This document shows positions 29,801 through 42,830 of a stretch of 64,000 bases of DNA, in pieces (within the stretch, counting starts at the first letter, position 1; each line of letters starts with the position of its first letter). A program made the position numbers and the translations under genes. The stretch spans positions 76,427,879 through 76,491,878 of the forward strand of contig OV050032.1 in assembly GCA_920105625.2 (NCBI GenBank), written 5' to 3'. The stretch comes from Clusia tigrina (lineage: Eukaryota > Arthropoda > Insecta > Diptera > Clusiidae). The notes beneath the pieces were generated by a model that did not search any database, was not told where the DNA came from, and worked only from the letters and a program-made list of their open reading frames with translations.

Positions 29801-30359
29801 TTGTAACAATAAATTACTCGAGCCTCTTGTCAATTTAAGTTATCGCTCAAAGCTATGCTACCCTTTAGTCCCAAATCAAACACTGATAAAACTTCAAATG
29901 GCCCTAACTTCTATAGGGTACGTCCTACACCTATCAAAGTTTGCAACATACAAATGCTTGTATCTTTTTACTGGAGCGTCATAAAACCTTGAAATTTTGT
30001 AACAATAAAGTACTCGAGCCTCTTGTCAAATTAAGCTATCGCTCAAAGCTATGCTACCCTTTAGTCCCAAATCAAACACTGATAAAACTTCAAATGGCCC
30101 TAACTTCTATAGGGTACGTCCTACACCTATCAAAGTTTGCAACATACAAATGCTTGTATCTTTTTACTGGAGCGTCATAAAACCTTGAAATTTTGTAACA
30201 ATAAAGTACTCGAGCCTCTTGTCAATTTAAGCTATCGCTCAAATCTATGCTACCCTTGAGTCCCAAATCAAATACTCATAAAACTTCAAATGTGCCTAAC
30301 TTCTATACGGTACGTCCTGCACCGATCAAAGTTTGCAACATACAAATGCTTGTAACTTT

Positions 30360-31140
30360 TTACTGGAGCGTCATAAAACCTTGAAATTTTGTAACAATAA
30401 AGTACCCGAGCCTCTTGTCAATTTAAGCTATCGCTCAAAGCTATGCTATCCTTGAGTCCCAAATCAAACACTGATAAAACTTCAAATGGCCCACGCTTCT
30501 ATACGGTACGTCCTACACCTATCAAAGTTTGCAACATACAAATGCTTGTATCTTTTTACTGGAGCGTCATAAAACCTTGAAATTTTGTAACAATAAAGTA
30601 CTCGAGCCTCTTGTCAATTTAAGCTATCGCTCAAAGCTATGCTACCCTTGAATCCCAATTCAAACACTCATAAAACTTAAAATGGCCCTAACTTCTGTAC
30701 GGTACGTCCTACACCGATCAAAGTTTGCAACATACAAATGCTTGTAACTTTTTACTGGAGCGTCATAAAACCTTGAAATTTTGTAACAATAAAGTACCCG
30801 AGCCTCTTGTCAATTTAAGCTATCGCTCAAAGCTATGCTATCCTTGAGTCCCAAATCAAACACTGATAAAACTTCAAATGGCCCACGCTTCTATACGGTA
30901 CGTCCTACACCTATCAAAGTTTGCAACATACAAATGCTTGTATCTTTTTACTGGAGCGTCATAAAACCTTGAAATTTTGTAACAATAAAGTACTCGAGCC
31001 TCTTGTCAATTTAAGCTATCGCTCAAAGCTATGCTACCCTTGAATCCCAATTCAAACACTCATAAAACTTAAAATGGCCCTAACTTCTGTACGGTACGTC
31101 CTACACCGATCAAAGTTTGCAACATACAAATGCTTGTAAC
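30360..31140. repeat. Recent dimer duplication (2 x 392 bp)
   Basis: Two neighbouring monomers were copied as a pair. GTACCCGAGCC occurs near 30,398 and 30,790, GGCCCACGCTTC near 30,490 and 30,882, and CTTCTGTACGG near 30,694 and 31,086, all 392 bp apart. By eye the two dimers look identical, which points to a very recent exchange. Confidence 0.85.
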
Positions 31141-32700
31141 TTTTTACTGGAGCGTCATAAAACCTTGAAATTTTGTAACACCAAAGTACTCGAGCCTCTT
31201 GTCAATTTAAGCTATCGCTCAAAGCTATGCTACCCTTTAGTCCCAAATCAAACACTGATAAAACTTCAAATGGCCCTAACTTCTATAGGGTACGTCCCAC
31301 ACCTATCAAAGTTTGCAACATACAAATGCTTGTATCTTTTTACTGGAGCGTCATAAAACCTCGAAATTTTGAAACAATAAAGTAAACGAGCCTCTTGTCA
31401 ATTTAAGCTATCGCTCAAAGCTATGCTACCCTTGAGTCCCAAATCAAACACTGATAAAACTTTAAATGGCCCTAACTTCTACACGGTACGTCCTACACCT
31501 ATCAAAGTTTGCAACATACAAATGCGTGTAACTTTTTACTGGAGCGTCATAAAACCTTGAAATTTTGTAACAATAAAGTACTCGAGCTTCTTGTCAATTT
31601 AAGCTATCGCTGAAAGCTATGCTACCCTTGAGTCCCAAATCAAACACTCATAAAACTTCAAATGGCCCTAACTTCTATACGGTACGTCCTACACCGATCA
31701 AAGTTTGCAACATACAAATGCTTGTAACTTTTTACTGGAGCGTCATAAAACCTTGAAATTTTGTAACAATAAAGTATTCGAGCCTCTTGTCAATTTAAGC
31801 TATCGCTCAAAGCTATGCTACCTTTGAGTCCCAAATCCAACACTGATGAAGCTTCAAATGGCCCCAACTTCTATACGGTACGTACTACACCTATCAAAGT
31901 TTGCAACATACAAATGCTTGTATCTTTTTACTGGAGCGTCATAAAACCTTGAAATTTTGTAACAATAATGTACTCGAGCCTCCTGTCAATTTAAGCTATC
32001 GCTCAAAGTTATGCTACCCATGAGTCCCAAATCAAACACTGATAAAACTTCAAATGGCCCTAACTTCTATGCGGTACGTCCTACACCTATCAAAGTTTGC
32101 AACATACAAATGCTTGTAACTTTTTACTGGAGCGTCATAAAACCTTCAAATTTTGTAAGAATAAAGTACTCGAGCCTCTTGTCAATTTATGCTTTCGCTC
32201 AAATCTATGCTACCCTTTAGTCCCAAATCAAACACTGATAAAACTTCAAATTGCCCTAACTTCTATAGGGTACGTACTACACCTATCAAAGTTTGCAACA
32301 TACAAATGCTTATAACTTTTTACTGGAGCGTCATAAAACCTTGAAATTTTGTAACAATAAAGTACTCGAGCCACTTGTCAATTTAAGCTATCGCTCAAAG
32401 CTATGCTACCCTTGAGTCCCAAATCAAACACTGATAAAACTTCAAATGGCCCTAACTTCTATAGGGTACGTCCTACACCTATCAAAGTTTGCAACATACA
32501 AATGCTTGTATCTTTTTACTGGAGCGTCATAAAACCTTGAAATTTTGTAACAATAAAGTACTCGAGCTTCTTGTCAATTTAAGCTATCGCTCAAAGCTAT
32601 GCTACCCTTGAGTCCCAAATCAAACACTCATAAAACTTCAAATGGCCCTAACTTCTACACGGTACGTCCTACACCGATCAAAGTTTGCAACATACAAATG

Positions 32701-32779
32701 CTTGTAACGTTTTACTGGAGCTTGTAACTTTTACTGGAGGGTACGTCCTACACCTATCAAAGTTTGCAACATACAAATG
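32701..32779. repeat. 79-bp aberrant junction unit, copy 1
   Basis: Phase-breaking insertion in the array: CTTGTAACGTTTTACTGGAG is followed directly by a second, slightly shorter copy of itself and then by a truncated monomer that starts at GGGTACGTCC. The phase of the following monomers is displaced by 79 bp. The following monomer carries TTTTTAATGGAG and TTTGTAAGAATAAAG. Confidence 0.9.
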
Positions 32780-33199
32780 CTTGTAACTTTTTAATGGAGC
32801 GTCAAAAAACCTTGAAATTTTGTAAGAATAAAGTACTCGAGCCTCTTGTCAATTTATGCTATCGCTCACAGCTATGCTACCCTTTAGTCCCAAATCAAAC
32901 ACTGATAAAACTTCAAATTGCCCTAACTTCTATAGGGTATGTCCTACACCTATGAAAGTTTGCAACATACAAATGCTTGTATCTTTTTACTGGAGCTTCA
33001 TAAAACCTTGGAATTTTGTAACAATAAAGTACTCGAGCCTCTTGTCAATTTAAGCTATCGCTCAAAGCTATGCTACCCTTGAGTCCCAAATCAAACACTG
33101 ATAAAACTTCAAATGGCCCTAACTCCTACACGGTACGTCCTACACCTATCAAAGTTTGCAACATACAAATGCGTGTAACTTTTTACTGGAGCGTCATAA

Positions 33200-34800
33200 A
33201 ACCTTGAAATTTTGTAACAATAAAGTACTCGAGCCTCTTGTCAATTTATGCTATCGCTCAAATCTATGCTACCCTTTAGTCCCAAATCAAACACTGATAA
33301 AACTTCAAATTGCATTAACTTCTATAGGGTACGTCCTACACCTATCAAAGTTTGCAACATACAAATGCTTGTAACTTTTTACTGGAGCGTCATAAAACCT
33401 TGAAATTTTGTAACAATAAAGTACTCGAGCCACTTGCCAATTTAAGCTATCGCTCAAAGCTATGCTACCCTTGAGTCCCAAATCAAACACTGATAAAACT
33501 TCAAATGGCCCTAACTTCTATAGGGTACGTCCTACACCTATCAAAGTTTGTAACATACAAATGCTTGTATCTTTTTACTGGAGCGTCATAAAACCTTGAA
33601 ATTTTGTAACAATAAAGTACTCGAGCCTCTTGTCAAATTAAGCTATCGCTCAAAGCTATGCTACCCTTTAGTCCCAAATCAAACACTGATAAAACTTCAG
33701 ATGGCCCTAACTTCTATAGGGTACGTCCTACACCTCTCAAAGTTTGCAACAGACAAATGCTTGTAACTTTTTACTGGAGCGTCATAAAACCTTGAAATTT
33801 TGTAACAACAAAGTACTCGAGCCTCTTGTCAATTTAAGCTATCGCTCAAAGCTATGCTACCCTTTAGTCCCAAATCAAACACTGATAAAACTTCAAATGG
33901 CCCTAACTTCTATAGGGTACGTCCTACACCTATCAAAGTTTGCAACATACAAATGCTTGTATCTTTTTACTGGAGCGTCATAAAACCTTGAAATTTTGTA
34001 ACAATAAAGTACTCGAGCCACTTGTCAATTTAAGCTATCGCTCAAAGCTATGCTACCCTTGAGTCCCAATTCAAACACTCATAAAACTTCAAATGGGCCT
34101 AACTTCTATACGGTACGTCCTACACCGATCAAAGTTTGCAACATACAAATGCTTGTAACTTTTTGCTGGAGCGTCATAAAACCTTGAAACTTTGTAACAA
34201 TAAAGTACTCGAGCCTCTTGTCAATTTAAGCTATCGCTCAAAGCTATGCTACCCTTGAGTCCCAAATCAAACACTGATAAAACTTCAAATGGCCCTAACT
34301 TCTACATGGTACGTCCTACACCTATCAAAGTTTGCAACATACAAATGCGTGTAACTTTTTACTGGAGCGTCATAAAACCTTGAAATTTTGTAACAATAAA
34401 GTACTCGAGCTTCTTGTCAATTTAAGCTATCGCTCAAAGCTATGCTACCCTTGAGTCCCAAATCAAACACTCATAAGACTTCAAATGGCCCTAACTTCTA
34501 CACGGTACGTCCTACACCGATCAAAGTTTGCAACATACAAATGCTTGTAACGTTTTACTGGAGCTTGTAACTTTTACTGGAGGGTACGTCCTACACCTAT
34601 CAAAGTTTGCAACATACAAATGCTTGTAACTTTTTAATGGAGCGTCATAAAACCTTGAAATTTTGTAAGAATAAAGTACTCGAGCCGCTTGTCAATTTAT
34701 GCTATCGCTCACAGCTATGCTACCCTTTAGTCCCAAATCAAACACTGATAAAACTTCAAATTGCCCTAACTTCTATAGGGTACGTCCTACACCTATGAAA
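33200..34800. repeat. Segment duplicated with a 10,017-bp shift (copy 1)
   Basis: Matches about 43,217-44,817. Linked markers are CTTCAAATTGC at about 33,303 and 43,320, the AACAACAAAGTACTCGA monomer at about 33,806 and 43,823, ACATGGTACG near 34,304 and 44,321, and the 79-bp junction at 34,544 and 44,561. The copies have diverged a little (for example ATAGAACC and GTTACTGG near 43,790-43,805 only in the downstream copy). Confidence 0.75.
34544..34622. repeat. 79-bp aberrant junction unit, copy 2
   Basis: Same breakpoints and same internal short repeat as the unit at 32,701, with the same flanking variants (TACACGGTACG before, TTTTTAATGGAG after). It lies 1,843 bp downstream, which is nine monomers plus 79 bp. 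Confidence 0.9.
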
Positions 34801-35406
34801 GTTTGCAACATACAAATGCTTGTATCTTTTTACTGGAGCGTCATAAAACCTTGAAATTTTGTAACAATAAAGTACTCGAGCCTCTTGTCAATTTAAGCTA
34901 TCGCTCAAAGCTATGCTACCCTTGAGTCCCAAATCAAACACTGATAAAACTTCAAATGGCCCTAACTCCTACACGGTACGTCCTACACCTATCAAAGTTT
35001 GCAACATACAAATGCGTGTAACTTTTTACTGGAGCGTCATAAAACCTTGAAATTTTGTAACAATAAAGAACTCGAGCCTCTTGTCAATTTAAGCTATCGC
35101 TCAAAGCTATGCTACCCTTGAGTCCCAAATTTAACACTGATAAAACTTCAAATGCCCCTAACTTCTATACGGTACGTCCTACACCTATCAAAGTTTGCAA
35201 CATTCAAATGCTTGTATCTTTTTACTGGAGCGTCGTAAAACATTGAAATTTTGTAACAATAAAGTACTCGAGGCTCTTGTCAATTTAAGCTATCGCTCAA
35301 AGCTATGATACCCTTGAGTCCCAATTCAAACACTCATAAAACTTCAAATGGCCCTAACTTCTATACGATACGTCCTACACCGATCAAAGTTTGCAACATA
35401 CAAATG

Positions 35407-35485
35407 CTTGTAACGTTTTACTGGAGCTTGTAACTTTTACTGGAGGGTACGTCCTACACCTATCAAAGTTTGCAACATACAAATG
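35407..35485. repeat. 79-bp aberrant junction unit, copy 3
   Basis: Same breakpoints, 863 bp after copy 2 (four monomers plus 79 bp). The monomer after it reads TAACATTTAATGGAG, a further small deletion, and the upstream flank carries CGATACGTCC. Confidence 0.9.
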
Positions 35486-36263
35486 CTTGTAACATTTAAT
35501 GGAGCGTCATAAAACCTTGAAATTTTGTAACAATAAAGTACTCGAGCTTCTTGTCACTTTAAGCTATCGCTCAAAGCTATGCTACCCTTGAGTCCCAAAT
35601 CAAACAGTCATAAAACTTCAAATGGCCCTAACTTCTATACGGTACGTCCTACACCGATCAAAGTTTGCAACATACAAATGCTTGTAACTTTTTACTGGAG
35701 CGTCATAAAACCTTGAAATTTTGTAACAATAAAGTACTCGAGCCTCTTGTCAATTTAAGCTATCGCTCAAAGCTATGCTACCCTTGAGTCCCAAATTTAA
35801 CACTGATAAAACTTCAAATGCCCCTAACTTCTATACGGTACGTCCTACACCTATCAAAGTTTGCAACATACAAATGCTTGTATCTTTTTACTGGAGCGTC
35901 GTAAAACATTGAAATTTTGTAACAATAAAGTACTCGAGGCTCTTGTCAATTTAAGCTATCGCTCAAAGCTATGCTACCCTTGAGTCCCAATTCAAACACT
36001 CATAAAACTTCAAATGGCCCTAACTTCTATACGATACGTCCTACACCGATCAAAGTTTGCAACATACAAATGCTTGTAACTTTTTACTGGAGCGTCATAA
36101 AACCTTGAAATTTTTTAACAATAAAGTACTCTAGCCTGTTGTCAATTTAAGCTATCGCTCAAAGCTATGCTGCCCTTGAGTCCCAAATCAAACACGGATA
36201 AAACTTCAAATGGCCCTAACTTCTATACGGTACGGCCTACACCTATCAAAGTTTGCAACATAC

Positions 36264-36290
36264 AAATGCTTGTACTTTTTAAAACCTTGA
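36264..36290. repeat. Monomer with internal deletion
   Basis: Here GCTTGTACTTTTT runs straight into AAAACCTTG; the usual ACTGGAGCGTCAT segment is missing, so the monomer is about 14 bp short. It is the only copy of this deletion in the window. A separate 5-bp loss (ATGCTCTTTTTACTGG) occurs near 39,273. Confidence 0.85.
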
Positions 36291-36499
36291 AATTTTGTAA
36301 CAATAAAGTACTCGAGCCTCTTGTCAATTTAAGCTATCGCTCAAAGCTATGCTACCCCTTAGTCCCAAATCAAACACTGATAAAACTTCAAATGGCCCTA
36401 ACTTCTATAGGGTACGTCCTACACCTATCAAAGTTTGCAACATACAAATGCTTGTATCTTTTTACTGGAGCGTCATAAAACCTTGAAATTTTGTAACAA

Positions 36500-38400
36500 T
36501 AAAGTACTCGAGCCACTTGTCAATTTAAGTTATCGCTCAAAGCTATGCTACCCTTGAGTCCCAATTCAAACACTCATAAAACTTCAAATGGCCCTAACTT
36601 CTATACGGTACGTCCTACACCTATCAAAGTTTGCAACATACAAAGGCGTGTAACTTTTTACTGGAGCGTCATAAAACCTTGAAATTTTGTAACAATAAAG
36701 TACTCGAGCTTCTTGTCAATTTAAGCTATCGCTCAAAGCTATGCTACCCTTGAGTCCAAAATCAAACAGTCTTAAAACTTCAAATGGCCCTAACTTCTAT
36801 ACGGTACGTCCTACACCGATCAAAGTTTGCAACATACAAATGCTTGTAACTTTTTACTGGAGCGTCATAAAACCTTGAAATTTTGTAACAATAAAGTACT
36901 CGAGCCTCTTGTCAATTTAAGCTATCGCTCAAAGCTATGCTACCCTTGAGTCCCAAATTTAACACTGATAAAACTTCAAATGCCCCTAACTTCTATACGG
37001 TACGTCCTACACCTATCAAAGTTTGCAACATACAAATGCTTGTATCTTTTTACTGGAGCGTCATAAAACATTGAAATTTTGTAACAATAAAGTACTCGAG
37101 GCTCTTGTCAATTTAAGCTATCGCTAAAAGCTATGCTACCCTTGAGTCCCAATTCAAACACTCATAAAACTTCAAATGGCCCTAACTTCTATACGGTACG
37201 TCCTACACCTATCAAAGTTTGCAACATACAAATGCTTGTAACTTTTTACTGGAGCGTCATAAAACCTTGAAATTTTGTAACAATAAAGTACTCGAGCCTC
37301 TTGTCAATTTAAGCTATCGCTCAAAGCTATGCTACCCCTTAGTCCCAAATCAAACACTGATAAAACTTCAAATGGCCCTAACTTCTATAGGGTACGTCCT
37401 ACACCTATCAAAGTTTGCAACATACAAATGCTTGTATCTTTTTACTGGAGCGTCATAAAACCTTGAAATTTTGTAACAATAAAGTACTCGAGCCACTTGC
37501 CAATTTAAGTTATCGCTCAAAGCTATGCTACCCTTGAGTCCCAATTCAAACACTCATAAAACTTCAAATGGCCCTAACTTCTATACGGTACGTCCTACAC
37601 CTATCAAAGTTTGCAACATACAAAGGCGTGTAACTTTTTACTGGAGCGTCATAAAACCTTGAAATTTTGTAACAATAAAGTACTCGAGCTTCTTGTCAAT
37701 TTAAGCTATCGCTCAAAGCTATGCTACCCTTGAGTCCAAAATCAAACAGTCATAAAACTTCAAATGGCCCTAACTTCTATACGGTACGTCCTACACCGAT
37801 CAAAGTTTGCAACATACAAATGCTTGTAACTTTTTACTGGAGCGTCATAAAACCTTGAAATTTTGTAACAATAAAGTACTCGAGCCTCTTGTCAATTTAA
37901 GCTATCGCTCAAAGCTATGCTACCCTTGAGTCCCAAATTTAACACTGATAAAACTTCAAATGCCCCTAACTTCTATACGGTACGTCCTACACCTATCAAA
38001 GTTTGCAACATACAAATGCTTGTATCTTTTTACTGGAGCGTCATAAAACATTGAAATTTTGTAACAATAAAGTACTCGAGGCTCTTGTCAATTTAAGCTA
38101 TCGCTAAAAGCTATGCTACCCTTGAGTCCCAATTCAAACACTCATAAAACTTCAAATGGCCCTAACTTCTATACGATACGTCCTACACCGATCAAAGTTT
38201 GCAACATACAAATGCGTGTAACTTTTTACTGGAGCGTCATAAAACCTTGAAATTTTGTAACAATAAAGTACTCGAGCTTCTTGTCAATTTAAGCTATCGC
38301 TCAAAGCTATGCTACCCTTGAGTCCCAAATCAAACACTCATAAAACTTCAAATGGCCCTAACTTCTACACGGTACGTCCTACACCGATCAAAGTTTGCAA
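36500..38400. repeat. Five-monomer (980 bp) tandem unit
   Basis: The rare variant CAAAGGCGTG occurs at 36,641 and 37,621, exactly 980 bp apart. The flanking monomers agree in order: AGCTTCTTGTC, TGAGTCCAAAATC, CAAATTTAACACTG, AAAACATTGAAATT with GAGGCTCTTG, and GCTAAAAGC in the second and third. Confidence 0.75.
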
Positions 38401-38410
38401 CATACAAATG

Positions 38411-38489
38411 CTTGTAACGTTTTACTGGAGCTTGTAACTTTTACTGGAGGGTACGTCCTACACCTATCAAAGTTTGCAACATACAAATG
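38411..38489. repeat. 79-bp aberrant junction unit, copy 4
   Basis: Same breakpoints and flanking variants as copies 1 and 2. The downstream monomers (CACAGCTATG, CAAATTGCCC, CCTATGAAAG) match those after 34,623. Confidence 0.9.
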
Positions 38490-41400
38490 CTTGTAACTTT
38501 TTAATGGAGCGTCATAAAACCTTGAAATTTTGTAAGAATAAAGTACTCGAGCCTCTTGTCAATTTATGCTATCGCTCACAGCTATGCTACCCTTTAGTCC
38601 CAAATCAAACACTGATAAAACTTCAAATTGCCCTAACTTCTATAGGGTACGTCCTACACCTATGAAAGTTTGCAACATACAAATGCTTGTATCTTTTTAC
38701 TGGAGCGTCATAAAACCTTGAAATTTTGTAACAATAAAGTACTCGAGCCTCTTGTCAATTTAAGCTATCGCTCAAAGCTATGCTACCCTTGAGTCCCAAA
38801 TCAAACACTGATAAAACTTCAAATGGCCCTAACTCCTACACGGTACGTCCTACACCTATCTAAGTTTGCAACATACAAATGCGTGTAACTTTTTACTGGA
38901 GCGTCATAAAACCTTGAAATTTTGTAACAATAAAGTACTCGAGCTTCTTGTCAATTTAAGCTATCGCTCAAAGCTATGCTACCCTTGAGTCCCAAATCAA
39001 ACAGTCATAAAACTTCAAATGGCCCTAACTTCTATACGATACGTCCTACACCGATCAAAGTTTGCAACATACAAATGCTTGTATCTTTTTACTGGAGCGT
39101 CATAAAACCTTGAAATTTTGTAACAATAAAGTACTCGAGCCTCTTGTCAATTTAAGCTACCGCTCAAAGCTATGCTACCCTTGAGTCCCAAATTTAACAC
39201 TGATAAAACTTCAAATGCCCCTAACTTCTATACGGTACGTCCTACACCTATCAAAGTTTGCAACATACAAATGCTCTTTTTACTGGAGCGTCATTAAACA
39301 TTGAAATTTTGTAACAATAAAGTACTCGAGGCTCTTGTCAATTTAAGCTATCGCTCAAAGCTATGCTACCCTTGAGTCCGAATTCAAACACTCATAAAAC
39401 TTCAAATGGCCCTAACTTCTATACGGTACGTCCTACACCTATCAAAGTTTGCAACATACAAATGCTTGTAACTTTTTACTGGAGCGTCATAAAACCTTGA
39501 AATTTTGTAACAATAAAGTACTCGAGCCTCTTGTCAATTTAAGCTATCGCTCAAAGCTATGCTACCCCTTAGTCCCAAATCAAACACTGATAAAACTTCA
39601 AATGGCCCTAACTTCTATAGGGTACGTCCTACACCTATGAAAGTTTGCAACATACAAATGCTTGTATATTTTTACTGGAGCGTCATAAAACCTTGAAATT
39701 TTGTAACAATAAAGTACTCGAGCCTCCTGTCAATTTAGGCTATCGCTCAAAGCTATGCTACCCTTGAGTCCCAAATCAAACACTGATAAAACTTCAAATG
39801 GCCCTAACTCCTACACGGTACGTCCTACACCTATCAAAGTTTGCAACATACAAATGCGTGTAACTTTTTACTGGAGCGTCATAAAACCTTGAAATTTTGT
39901 AACAAGAAAGTACTCGAGCTTCTTGTCAATTTAAGCTATCGCTCAAAGCTATGCTACCCTTGAGTCTAAAATCAAACAGTCATAAAACTTCAAATGGCCC
40001 TAACTTCTATACGATACGTCCTACACCGATCAAAGTTTGCAACATACAAATGCTTGTATCTTTTTACTGGAGCGTCATAAAACCTTGAAATTTTGTAACA
40101 ATAAAGTACTCGAGCCTCTTGTCAATTTAAGCTACCGCTCAAAGCTATGCTACCCTTGAGTCCCAAATTTAACACTGATAAAACTTCAAATGCCCCTAAC
40201 TTCTATACGGTACGTCCTACACCTATCAAAGTTTGCAACATACAAATGCTTGTATCTTTTTACTGGAGCGTCATAAAACATTGAAATTTTGTAACAATAA
40301 AGTACTCGAGGCTCTTGTCAATTTAAGCTATCGCTCAAAGCTATGCTACCCTTGAGTCCGAATTCAAACACTCATAAAACTTCAAATGGCCCTAACTTCT
40401 ATACGATACGTCCTACACCGATCAAAGTTTGCAACATACAAATGCTTGTAACTTTTTACTGGAGCGTCATAAAACCTTGAAATTTTTTAACAATAAAGTA
40501 CTCGAGCCTCTTGTCAATTTAAGCTATCGTTCAAAGCTATGCTACCCTTGAGTCCCAAATCAAACACGGATAAAACTTCAAATGGCCCTAACTTCTATAC
40601 GGTACGGCCTACACCTATCAAAGTTTGCAACATACAAATGCGTGTAACTTTTTACTGGAGCGTCATAAAACCTTGAAATTTTGTAACAATAAAGTACTCG
40701 AGCCACTTGTCAATTTAAGCTATCGCTCAAAGCTATGCTACCCTTGAGTCCCAATTCAAACACTCATAAAACTTCAAATGGCCATAACTTCTATACGGTA
40801 CGGCCTACACCTATCAAAGTTTGCAACATACAAATGCTTGTAACTTTTTACTGGAGCGTCATAAAACCTTGAAATTTTGTAACAATAAAGTACTCGAGCC
40901 TCTTGTCAATTTAAGCTATCGCTCAAAGCTATGCTACCCCTTAGTCCCAAATCAAACACTGATAAAACTTCAAATGGCCCTAACTTCTATAGGGTACGTC
41001 CTACACCTATGAAAGTTTGCAACATACAAATGCTTGTATCTTTTTACTGGAGCGTCATAAAACCTTGAAATTTTGTAACAATAAAGTACTCGAGCCTCTT
41101 GTCAATTTAAGCTATCGCTCAAAGCTATGCTACCCTTGAGTCCCAAATCAAACACTGATAAAACTTCAAATGGCCCTAACTCCTACACGGTACGTCCTAC
41201 ACCTATCAAAGTTTGCAACATACAAATGCGTGTAACTTTTTACTGGAGCGTCATAAAACCTTGAAATTTTGTAACAATAAAGTACTCGAGCTTCTTGTCA
41301 ATTTAAGCTATCGCTCAAAGCTATGCTACCCTTGAGTCCAAAATCAAACAGTCATAAAACTTCAAATGGCCCTAACTTCTATACGGTACGTCCTACACCG

Positions 41401-41639
41401 ATCAAAGTTTGCAACATACAAATGCTTGTAACTTTTTACTGGAGCGTCATAAAACCTTGAAATTTTGTAACAATAAAGTACTCGAGCCTCTTGTCAATTT
41501 AAGCTATCGCTCAAAGCTATGCTACCCTTGAGTCCCAAATTTAACACTGATAAAACTTCAAATGCCCCTAACTTCTATACGGTACGTCCTACACCTATCA
41601 AAGTTTGCAACATACAAATGCTTGTATCTTTTTACTGGA

Positions 41640-42830
41640 GCGTCATAAAACATTGAAATTTTGTAACAATAAAGTACTCGAGGCTCTTGTCAATTTAAGC
41701 TATCGCTCAAAGCTATGCTACCCTTGAGTCCCAATTCAAACACTCATAAAACTTCAAATGGCCCTAACTTCTATACGATACGTCCTACACCGATCAAAGT
41801 TTGCAACATACAAATGCTTGTAACTTTTTACTGGAGCGCCATAAAACCTTGAAATTTTGTAACAATAAAGTACTCGAGCCTCTTGTCAATTTAAGCTATC
41901 GTTCAAAGCTATGCTACCCTTTAGTCCCAAATCAAACACTGATAAAAATTCAAATGGCCCTAACTTCTATAGGGTACGTCCTACACCTATCAAAGTTTGC
42001 AACATACAAATGCTTGTATCTTTTTACTGGAGCGTCATAAAACCTTGAAATTTTGTAACAATAAAGTACTCGAGCCTCCTGTCAATTTAAGCTATCGCTC
42101 AAAGTTATGCTACCCTTGAGTCCCAAATCAAACACTGATAAAACTTCAAATGGCCCTAACTTCTATACGGTACGTCCTACACCTATCAAAGTTTGCAACA
42201 TACAAATGCGTGTAACTTTTTACTGGATCGTCATAAAACCTTGAAATTTTGTAACAATAAAGTACTCGAGCCGCTTGTCAATTTAAGCTATCGCTCAAAG
42301 CTATGCTACCCTTGAGTCCCAAATCAAACACTCATAAAACTTCAAATGGCCCTAACTTCTATACGATACGTCCTACACCGATCAAAGTTTGCAACATACA
42401 AATGCTTGTAACTTTTTACTGGAGCGTCATAAAACCTTGAAATTTTGTAACAATAAAGTACTCGAGCCTCTTGTCAATTTAAGCTATCGCTCAAAGCTAT
42501 GCTACCCTTGAGTCCCAAATCAAACACTGACAAAACTTCAAATGGCCCTAACTTCTATACGGTACGTCCTACACCTATCAAAGTTTGCAACATACAAATG
42601 CGTGTAACTTTTTACTGGAGCGTCATAAAACCTTCAAATTTTGTAACAATAAAGTACTCGAGCCTCTTGTCAATTTAAGCTATCGTTCAAAGATATGCTA
42701 CCCTTGAGTCCCAATTCAAACACTCATAAAACTTCAAATGGCCCTTACTTCTATACGGTACGTCCTACACCGATCAAAGTTTGCAACATACAAATGTTTG
42801 TAACTTTTTACTGGAGCGTCATAAAACCTT
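41640..42830. repeat. Block repeated to the right of the retrotransposon (copy 1)
   Basis: About six monomers match 57,508-58,698 at a shift of 15,868 bp. Linked markers are ACATTGAAATT/GAGGCTCTTG, AAAAATTCAAATGG, CTCCTGTCAA with AAGTTATGC, ACTGGATCGTC (42,223 and 58,091), CCGCTTGTC and CGTTCAAAGATATG. Subtracting the 11,204 bp added by the insertion (element plus target duplication) gives an original separation of 4,664 bp. Confidence 0.8.
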
